Source: Cryptococcus deneoformans JEC21 (lineage: Eukaryota; Basidiomycota; Tremellomycetes; Tremellales; Cryptococcaceae). From it: 64,000 nt of DNA. The notes below the pieces were generated by a model, which saw only the letters and a program-made list of their open reading frames with translations, had not been told where the DNA came from and did not search any database. The stretch lies in contig NC_006687.1 in assembly GCF_000091045.1 (NCBI RefSeq), positions 777,001 to 841,000 on the forward strand, in the 5' to 3' direction. Below are positions 33,251 to 42,107 of the stretch, piece by piece. Position 1 is the first letter of the stretch, and the number at the start of each line of letters is the position of its first letter. The translations under genes and the position numbers were made by a program.

Positions 33251-36200
33251 ATGGCGATTGGCCTGGACGGCCATACGATGTTTCGCCAAAATGAGGTTAT
33301 CGCGAGCGTCGGCGAGCGAGAGGTCAGTGCGATCCGCAGCGAGAGTCCATTCAGCCCGCGTAGGAAGAGACGCCTGGATGAAGGAGGGAGGTCGGGGAAG
33401 GCTTGGAAGGGTACGTAGTCGGCGACCAAAGACCAGTTGTGCCGGAGAGAAACCTGTGGAACGTCTGACAGTATTATTCATGGCTTGGGAAACACGAGGA
33501 AGGTACTTAACCCAAGATTTGCCATGTCGGTCCACCCAGCTACGAAGGAGTTGAACTACCATCTTGTTCGTACGCTCTGAGGCGCCGTCGGTTTGCGGAT
33601 GGAAAGCCGTGGACATTTTGAGCTTGACGTTCTGCTGCTCCCAGAGGGTCGTCCAAAATCGTGAGGTAAATAGTGTATCGCGATCGGACGTAATAGAGAG
33701 CGGGAGGCCATAGCGAGAAACCCATCTGTCCCAAACCAAGATAGCGAGGTCGCGAGCGTTAATAGTGGTAGAACATGGAACCAATTCAATGAACCCGGTT
33801 AGTCTATCCGTGATCGTGAGAAGATAGTCATGTCCGCCGGAAGAAGGGAGTGGTCCCACAAAATCGATAGCGATGTCATCGAATTTATCGCGTGGGACCG
33901 GGAGCGGATGCAAAGGACCAGCCGGTTTCGTCGTAGGGGCATTTGCCTGTTGACATAAGTGACACGCACGGACAAACTCACGGACATCCTTGGACATTGT
34001 CTCCCAAAAGTATCCACTCCTGAGTATCTCCATAGTTTTCTCCACTCCCAGATGTCCAGCAGTTCCCTCATGTGCTTGCCGCATAAGTTCCTCACGAAGG
34101 GTATTAACGTCCGGGATGCATAAACGGTTGTCAACGAGGAGGAGTTGGTGTGTATCGTGATTATGGAGGGTAACACCTGGAGCAGTAGACGGATCAGCAA
34201 GCCATTCTTTGAATAATACATCACCTTGATAACCCTGCGCAATCGCGCGAAGGGTGTCCGGATCCAAAGTGGGCTCGTATGTCATTGTGGCATGAACTGA
34301 AACCGGTGATTGATCCAGGGAGGGGTCGGCAGGTTCGGCGGCATCCGAAGGGGCGTGACGAGAGAGATAATCGGCGAGAGTATTGAACTCCCCTTTGATG
34401 TATTCGATGCGGAGGTCGAAATCCTTCAGAGTACTCAGCCACCGAAGCTGACGGGGAGAGAGATTACGTTGACCTAAGAACCATTGAAGGGTAAAGTGAT
34501 CGCAGTAGACGTGGACTGGAATGCCGTATAGCAGAGGGCGCCAATGATCGAGGGCATTAATAATCGCCAGCAGCTCACGGTCGTGTACCGGATAGTTCCG
34601 TTGTGCACTATTGAAGGTGCGCGAATCGTAGGCCACGGGCTGGGCGGACTCCCGAGAGGTACCGACACCAATCCAAGCGCCAGTACCTGTGTTGGAAGCG
34701 TCGGTGAATAGAAAGACCTGCTGCTTTCCCGCTTTGACAGCATCATAATCGATAACGGCAAGACAGGGGACAGTACTCACCGCGCGTCGAGTCGCTTCAA
34801 AGGCCGCCTTCTCCGCAGGGCCGAACGACCATCTCCAACCAGTCCATCCCTCGGGGAGGTGTCCCTTATGCATCTTGACAGCCTTGTAGTAAGCTTTCTC
34901 AGCCGCCGCATTCGGAGGAAGAGTGGCGTGAAGCACGGCGGTGTGGTCGGCCAGGTTTGGTACGAAATCGCGAAGGTAATTAACGAGACCAAGGAACGAG
35001 TGGAGTTGGTGAGAATTGACCGGGAGGGGGAACTGCTCGACACGTGCGATTTTGGCGGGGTCGGGCAGAATCTGTCCGGGGCGGATGATGTGGCCTAAGA
35101 ACGCTACTTCGTCGAGGAACAGCTTTGACTTCTCACGCGAGCAGCGAAGACCACTTCGACGTAGGGCAGAAAGAACACTCACAATATTATCATGCAGGTC
35201 CTTCGCATCCTTCCCCCAGATGATGATATCATCCACGTAAGCCTCGCAACATTCCCCAGTTAAACCTTGTAACGCCTCATTAATGCGACGCTGTTGTGCG
35301 GCCGGCGCGTTCCGAATCCCTTGAGGCATTACCACCCACTCTAGGAGACCGAGAGGAGTGGTGATAGCGGTTTTCGGGATGTCCTCCTCCTTCATTAGCG
35401 TTTGGAAAAAGGCATCCTTACAGTCAAGTTTTGCGAAAATCTTGCCCTTCCTGGCGGCACGGTGGAGTATATCCTGGACATTCCCCATAGGGTACATGTC
35501 GGGGACCGTGACGTTGTTCAGAGCGCGGAAATCACAGACCATTCGGAATTTGCCATTACCTTTGGACACGAGAAACGCCGGGGAGGCCCAAGGGGAACTA
35601 GAGTATCGAAGACGTCCTGCATTCAGATGTTCTAATAACATCTCGCGGAAACGTGGAAGCAGGGCTTCCGGTACTCGATAGGGTGGCGAGCGGTGGGGAG
35701 TAGCCCCATGTTTCAAGTTAATTTCGAAACGCACGCCAGACTTTGTTTTGGAGATGGTGGGGAAATTTCGCACGTCGCCTAGGTCGTCGCAGAAAACATC
35801 GTGGAATTCGGTCTGAAGCTTGCGTAGAACATCCGTCAGACTGTCGGACTCGGCGGCCGCGCGGGTCTGCGAAAGATTGGGGCGGGTGTCGGCGAATGAC
35901 ACTGTGGCGGTAGTCGAGGCGGGATTTGCGGCGGCGTGGGAAACTGGCGCACCTAACTTTTGCAAGCCTAACGCAGACAAGTTCACACCGCCCGCCTCCA
36001 ATAACCGGATGAAAGAATTTGATTCCGCGAGTAATCCGTGCCGCGCGAAGAAATTTAGTCCTAAGATACCATCGTAGGTACCGTGCAGATCCATCAGGAC
36101 ACCATCGACTCGATACATGCGACCACCTAGGGAAAACGACCCGACGACCATATCTGTGACCAACGGACCCGCCAAACCTCCGGCTAGACGCACTCGCATC

Positions 36201-37444
36201 CGTACCAACCCTTTCTTCACTTCCCAGCCCAGTCTCGCCGCCAACCTCGGATCCACAAAGGTTGTGGACGCCCCCGTGTCGAGTAAGAATTTAGGGGAGG
36301 GGGCTGATAAACGGCTGTCAGCGGAGACTGGGACGGATATGGAGAGCAAAGGATGGAAAAGAGCGTACGTCGCGTCACAGGTATCATCATTGGCTGGAGG
36401 AACGGTTTGGGCTAACGTCAGATAGGCCGAGGTGGCATCGCCTGCCGTCAGTTCAGTCTCGAGTTGGTTGACCTTAGGAGTCGGAGCGCGTGTACGGGTA
36501 GGGCACTTGGAATGCTGATGCCCCGTTTTACGACAATCGTAGCATCGGTTCTCCTTGCGGAAGACTTCACGGATATGGCGGCCCGCCGGGGAGAGATAGT
36601 ATGGCAGAGCGTGGGAAGGGTCATGATAGTAGGACATAGAGTGGGGTAATTGGACGTTGTCGGAAGAAACCTGGTTGGTGGGACGGGACCTAATCCGAGA
36701 GGCGGCATCCTCGTGTTGAATTCGTTCGACATGATTGCTGATCAAGGCCCGCAGTGCGTCCAGATCGTCGACGTGAAATTCGGGCAAGTCAACCAAGCGA
36801 AGAAAAAGGCGTTCGGGACAGGCCGCACGATAAAAACTGGTGAGTTGTTGGTCGGTCGGGTATAGCTTACTCCCAAGGAGGTGGGCACGGTGCAAAATCA
36901 CCGCATTGTCGAATTTTTTCCAACCCTCCGACGACGCCTCGTGGAAGGAGAGACGAAAAAGAGCACGGCTTTCGCGGAACTCCCAGTTGGACGGCATGGC
37001 CTTAGCCTTGAAGGCAGCTGACCACGTCTCCCATGTCGTTATTCCATCGGCCTCCATACGGCGACCGTCTTGCTCAACCCAACCAACGAGACCAGCGCAC
37101 TCAATCGAATTGTTCGCCAGCTCAATCACTGTCACACGGCGTCTCTCTTCCACCTCCTCGTCATCCGAGGGAGTCAGAAGGCCGTGCGTTCGCAAAACCT
37201 GTTGAAGCCGACGCAAATGGGTAAGGGCGCGGTCTGCATCGCCAAGGGGACCCTCGAAACGAGGGATGTCTGACGCCTTGGGCAATGGTATACCTCGGGG
37301 TGTATAGCGTTCCTTGGTAGCTGATAGTTTGTTTTGTTTAGCCAGCAGCTCAGTGAGGAGCGCCAGCGTATCGTCTTGTTGTTGGACGCGGTCGACCAGA
37401 CGCGCGAGCAACTCCGTTGGAGAGTCTTGAGCTGATTTGGGCAT
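33251..37444 (-). CDS. gag-pol: D Gag-Pol, N-terminal 1,397 codons, interrupted by Copia
   Basis: Starts at the ATG of MPKSAQDSPTELL, preceded by a 44-base leader. Gag about 1-300, with VIELANNSIECAGLVGW and the knuckle CYDCRKTGHQHSKC; retropepsin LLDTGAST (Asp about residue 389); RT (VCDFRALNNVTVPDMYPMGN, YVDDIIIWG); RNase H (LFTDASNTGTGAW, DHFTLQWFLGQRN); integrase finger (HEGTAGHLGVEKTMEIL..CHLCQQAN), DFVGPLPSSGGHDYL, TSDRDTLF, HPQTDGASERTNK. No stop or frameshift before the Copia insertion. From RT onward it is almost identical to G; gag and protease are clearly diverged from G. Confidence 0.94.
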
Positions 37445-37488
37445 GATGGATATGGTGTAAAAAAGGTAGGTGCTAGTTTCGAAAAAAG
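37445..37488 (-). promoter_or_regulatory. D leader with candidate self-priming PBS
   Basis: On the minus strand the LTR is followed by CTTTTTT and then CGAAACTAGCA (plus-strand 37481-37471). This 11-mer is exactly complementary to TGCTAGTTTCG in the LTR (plus-strand 37638-37628), about 60 nt downstream of a TATATATATA tract (37699-37709). No TGG-type tRNA PBS exists. The equivalent pair in G has a different but still matching sequence. Self-priming is inferred from pairing and position. Confidence 0.6.
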
Positions 37489-37990
37489 TGTAGGCACTGG
37501 GGGTGCCTCACTGCGTTCGGTTGGCGTTCGAGAAGGATGGGCGTTCGTGGTATAGGTCTAGAGGGCGTTCGGATGCGTTCGAGGAAGCGTTCGGTGTTTG
37601 TTTATAGTTATAGTGGTCTACTGGATGCGAAACTAGCAATGGTTGATATGCATGAGTTTCGCTTAGAGAAAGAGAAAACTATAACTATGTATGAGATCTA
37701 TATATATATGTATGTGTGGATGTATGCAGAAACAAACAGAAGTCCATCGAAAAAAAGGGGCAGAGATCCGGCGAAGTCCGCCGCCGCGTTTCGGCAGCAA
37801 TTGCCGGTCCTATGCATGAGAATAAAATATCATGCATAGGATAAGGCCGGACAGAGCTCGATGCCGCGTTTCGGCGAAGTCCGAAAAACGCGTTTCGGCA
37901 TCAAATCTCACTTACCAACATCGACCAATGCATAGGAATAAATCCTACCATATGGTGAGAATGAATGGTGGTAAGGGCTCTGCACTTACA
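37489..37990 (-). repeat. 5' LTR of D
   Basis: 502 bp, one difference from the 3' LTR. Six GCGTTCG units occur on the plus strand between about 37513 and 37595 (U5). Confidence 0.95.
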
Positions 37991-38174
37991 GAAAAGGGCT
38001 CTCTTTCTAAAGATAAAGAAGAGAGGCTTTTCCTTGCTGCAAATTCCTTTGAGGCCTGTGAGGAGCGCGCAAAATAAACGGAATCAAAATAAGAGAAAAG
38101 CGGCAGCAAATCTATGTATGAAGTGAAACAGACCTTGGGATCATAATGACTGTGTTTGGCATGCATGCCTTACA
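37991..38174 (-). repeat. Fragment of an A-family LTR
   Basis: 184 bp corresponding to the start of an A LTR in minus orientation, ending CATGCATGCCTTACA. It abuts the D LTR at a non-terminal point and E gag at its true terminus. The remainder of that A insertion is gone. Confidence 0.93.
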
Positions 38175-39306
38175 AATAGGCGGTGTTGACGACAGAACTG
38201 TAAACCGAGGATAAGGCGGTATCGTGGACCAAGGGCCATGGCGTAGAATGGGGTAGCGTTGTAGGTAGTGTCACCAATGATTACATCCACTACATACTCC
38301 TGGTCTACAACTGGACCCGCCCGATTGTCTGCCATTTTGGTCCCCACCGGTATAATCGGCCGTCCTTGCCATCCCTGTTGCTCTGCGTACGCCCGGTCGA
38401 CGACGTTGATGCCAGCGCCGCAATCAACGAGTGCTGGGACAGTGTCTCCGTCAGCCTTGAAATGGCAATTGACCATGATGAGAGGTACTGACCCAGCGAG
38501 CGCAGACGAGGCATCCTGTACTAGAGTGTCTGTGACAGGGTCGACAGCGAAAACGCCGTGGTGGTCGGACTCGTCGTCGTCAGCAAGGGAGACGAGGTTA
38601 GCGACCGGCACGGACGCGGAGGCGTTGGGCGGGGTGGAGGGGGGGCGGGTTGGGCAGATAAGGCGGTGATGGCCGACAACGCGGCATGAGAAACACGCGT
38701 TGATGCTTTGAAGATAGGCGCGGGCAGATCGGCCAGCGTCACCGAGGGGGAGCCGTTTGGCGGGGTCGAGCCAATCGAGCTGTTGTGCGGTGTGGCCCTT
38801 CGTGGTGGTGGAGGGGGCAGGGGCGAGTTTGGCAATGAGTGGAGGCGCGGGGGTGGGAGCGATGACGTTGGCGACGGTTGGTGGGTGGCGGGGGCGTGTC
38901 GGCACCTGAAGGAAACGCGCCTCAAGCATGGCATCATCGATGACGTCCATCATGATCTCGTATAGGTCGGCCGACGTTGCGGAGAGCACCGTTTTGCCTC
39001 GTGCGCGGAGAGCAGCTTTGGTGCGGTGAGTAACCAAGGCATCGACACCGTCCAATAGCCAGCGGTTGACGTCCACGTCGCTGAGGGGGTCCTCGAAGTC
39101 ATGAAGAATGCCTTGGTAACTGATAACAAGGTGAAAGAATGCATCGAACGCGGCGGGTGTGGTGTCCAAGCAGCGGAGCTGCATGAATCGGTGGCGGAGT
39201 TTGGACTCCCAGCCGCGGGCGAGAATGTGAGACTTAAGGGAGACTTGCCATGCATCCCAAGTTTCGGCGTGTTTGCCATGGAGCTCGAGCCACGTGGTGA
39301 ACCGGC
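38175..39306 (-). pseudogene. gag-pol: E1 gag-protease segment, truncated at both ends
   Basis: Upstream half of the E1 gene, separated from its pol by D. The frame is open: gag segment WLELHGKHAETWDAWQVSL, knuckle CFSCRVVGHHRLIC, protease VPALVDCGAGINVVD, flap-side ILGLQFCRQHRLF. The protease has Asp-Cys-Gly in place of Asp-Thr/Ser-Gly; the third E copy has the same. It is cut at 39306 by the F LTR. Relative to the third E copy, 80 bp (equivalent to 62314-62393) are missing between this piece and 27003. Confidence 0.9.
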
Positions 39307-40250
39307 TGTAAGGTCCGGACAATAGACCTTCACTGTACTGTTGGGGCTAGCTCGGAGGGACAAGGCTTGGAGAGAACTGGTGGGCTCTTAGGGCTGGCAG
39401 GGCTCGAGGCTTAACTTCGGACTGGAGAGAAGCAAACAAGATCCCAAATGCATACGCTGATTATGTCCTATCAGCGACTAGTAAAGGAGACAAGATGAAG
39501 AATTGATAGGAACAAGAGGAGAAGGCAAGGTACTTGTGACTGTAAAGTCGGAAGAAGGAAAGGTTGAACACAACAAGGATAAAAGAATAAAGGAAGTTTG
39601 TGTGAAACCCGAAGAGCCCGAAGCTTACCTGATTATGTCCTATCAGCGACTAGTAAAGGAGACAAGATGAAGAATTGATAGGAACACTGATCAGGATTAG
39701 CCAGGGGGTCTGAGGGGAGAAGGTAATTAGTAGAGAGCTCTGCTTACAGAGGAGAAGGCAAGGTACTTGTGACTGTAAAGTCGGAAGAAGGAAAGGTTGA
39801 ACACAACAAGGATAAAAGAATAAAGGAAGTTGTGTGTCAACCTTTCCATGCACTTTGCCTTCGCTCTCGAAACCAGTCGCGACCAAAGCCCGGTAAACAC
39901 CGGGGCTTGTGGCATGAAAAATCGGACAAGAAACTCGGACTTAGGACGAGAAATGGAAGAGAAAGCAAGAAGAGAAAAAGCGGAAGTAAAATGATGCACG
40001 TGACCTGGGAGGGAGAGTGCGGATGCAATTTGACGCGCGCGACTTGGAGGAAAGGAGCGGAAGTAAATTGAGACGCGGCTCGGAGAAACAGGGGAAAAAT
40101 AAAGCACGTGACCTGGGAAAGGGAGCGCGGATGCAATTTGACACGCGCAACTTGGAGGAAGAAGCGGAAGCAAATTGAAACGCGGCTCGAAACTAGAAGC
40201 TGGGGAAGGTGGTGACCGTGGGTCACTGGGTCGGAGGCTAGCCTCTTACA
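39307..40250. repeat. F: candidate 944-bp solo LTR at an inversion breakpoint
   Basis: Bounded by TGTAAGGTCCGG and TAGCCTCTTACA, the TG..CA form of the other LTRs. No coding potential. It has an internal duplication (39457-39598 against 39629-39831) in which the second copy carries 63 extra bases (39686-39748). The flanking 5-mers are CCGGC and ACGGT, which do not match. Left flank is E gag in minus orientation, right flank is E pol in plus orientation. LTR status rests on termini only. Confidence 0.6.
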
Positions 40251-41607
40251 ACGGTGCTGACATATGAAGACCGGCTCTGCATTCCCGACGTACTCACCTT
40301 GCGAGAACAGTGCCTACAGGAATGTCACGATGCGATGGGCCATTTCGGGGTGGAGAAAACACTTGAACTATTGCGTTGTAAGTACTTCTGGGATGGTATG
40401 GCTAGTGACGTAAAGGACTTTGTCAGCACTTGCCCAGCCTGTCAGACATCCAAAGCTACCACCACCAAACCTCCCGGACTACTACACTCATTACCAGTTC
40501 CTCCCGCCAAATTCTCCGACATAGGCATAGACTTCGTGGGGCCACTACCGCAATCACACAGCTTCGACTATCTCATCGTCATTACCGATCGCCTCACCGG
40601 TTGGGTCGCTCTCATACCAACAGTCACGACGCTCACGTCCTCCGCTTTCGCTCAACTCTACTACGACCACTGGGTTTCTAAATATGGGGTACCACAATCC
40701 ATCGTCTCAGACCGCGATAAGTTATTCACTGCTGCGTCATGGCGTCGGTTGAATTCCCTCCTGGGCACTAAGCTAAAGATGTCCACAGCATATCACCCCC
40801 AGACCGATGGTATATCAGAACGATCTAACAAGACAGTCATTCAGATCCTGCGCACCTGGACTGACGACCAAGGCCGAAATTGGGCAGCTAACCTACAGCG
40901 GGTCGCCTTCGCAATGAACAACACCATCCGACGCTCAACCCACCACACCCCCGCCGAGCTCGTTTTCGGAAAACGCCTGTCACTCACTCCGCCGCTCCTC
41001 CCCTCAACATCAGCTACGGATCCGTCCCTCGCTCAACCTACGGCTTCCGAATGGGATCTCGCTGCCCAACGCATGGCCCTCGAAGAGGGCATCGCTCGTG
41101 ACGAACTGCTTCTCGCTAAGCATCGGCAAAGTGTTCAAGCCAACAAACATCGTCGGCCGGACCCTGTTTACCACCCGGGAGACAAAGTCTACTTGAACAC
41201 AGCTGAGTTCCGTCACGAATATAAGACCGCCACTAACCGTTCTGCGAAGTTCATGCCCCGCTGGGAAGGCCCCTTCACCATCCTCCAGGCCTTTCCTGAG
41301 CAATCACTCTATGAATTGGATGTCCCCGTCACCTCAACACAGTCGACGCCTCGCCGCCATGTTTCGCGCCTCAAGCCATACCGGGAGTCCGAACAGTATC
41401 ACCAGCACGCGGTTCCTCGCCTACTCGACCGCCCGGCAGTTTCCTCGCCACGCATCCTCCAAATCCTTGAAGACCGCACCCTCACCCCCAAGGGAAATCA
41501 TCCAAAGGTTTACCAAGTGCGCGCCCGCCTCGCCGGTGAAGGCCCCAAGGCTCGGTGGCTCAGTCGCGATACAGCGCAGGACTATGCAGGTTGGCAGGAG
41601 GCTTGGG
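40251..41607 (+). pseudogene. pol: E integrase region, right-arm inverted copy
   Basis: 1,357 bp, the inverted counterpart of 25294-23938 with no length difference. Encodes LTYEDRLCIPDVLTLREQ, the HHCC finger, DFVGPLP, VSDRDKLF, HPQTDGISERSNK, GPFTILQAF and ILQILEDRTL, ending GWQEAW at the C insertion. It starts mid-gene against the F LTR, so it has no RT. The last five bases TTGGG are the target duplication of C2. Confidence 0.93.
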
Positions 41608-42040
41608 TGTAAGTGCAGAGCACTATACTCATTTATTCCCTATGCATGCAGTCTTTGTGCATGCATCCTCCTATGCATATTGCATATGCAGGAATTTATG
41701 CATTGCATTTACATGCAGGAATTTATGCAGTGCATTTACATGCATGCATTCCCATGTATAAGCTGTATGAATATTCAGCTATATTTGTTGTGTATGTATT
41801 CATCCAGATTATGTAACATTCCATGTGTATAATGTTACATTTGAAATACTTAGTAATGACGTGGCATTTGATGTGTGTAACTTTACTTTCTGACACACAG
41901 TTGGTACTTAGTAAAATAGTAGTCGCATATTGTTGTAGTTCTTCAATACTCAATCCACATGTATTACAACCAGTGCATGTTTTGCTAGTCAACTACACAC
42001 TATACTACTACGACACTTAGTGAGACACCCAGTGTCTACA
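41608..42040 (+). repeat. 5' LTR of C2 (B-type)
   Basis: 433 bp, TGTAAGTGCAGAGCAC..CCCAGTGTCTACA. The leader that follows (42041-42107) starts CTTTTTTCAAAACAACGC and has repeated AAACGC units. Confidence 0.95.
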
Positions 42041-42107
42041 CTTTTTTCAAAACAACGCACACAAAATAACGCCAAACGCCCACTCACCAAACGCTCAAAC
42101 GCCCCTC

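Larger units (their letters stand above)
27004..37990 (-). mobile_element. D-family Ty3/Gypsy element containing Copia copy 2, minus strand
   Basis: LTRs 27004-27505 and 37489-37990 (502 bp each, one visible difference: gggcgttcAtgg versus gggcgttcGtgg). The internal gag-pol is intact apart from the Copia insertion. Flanks do not match: GATGG on the left (E sequence) and GAAAA on the right (A LTR sequence), so the present ends come from two different insertions or a deletion. On the minus strand the polypurine tract is ACAGGGGAGAG, ending at 27506. Confidence 0.94.

Noticed and set aside
38268..38669. Long antisense open frames within gag-pol genes (for example 133 codons here, 147 and 137 codons elsewhere).
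   Set aside because: Shadow frames of GC-rich coding sequence; they follow the real frame's codon pattern and have no domain.
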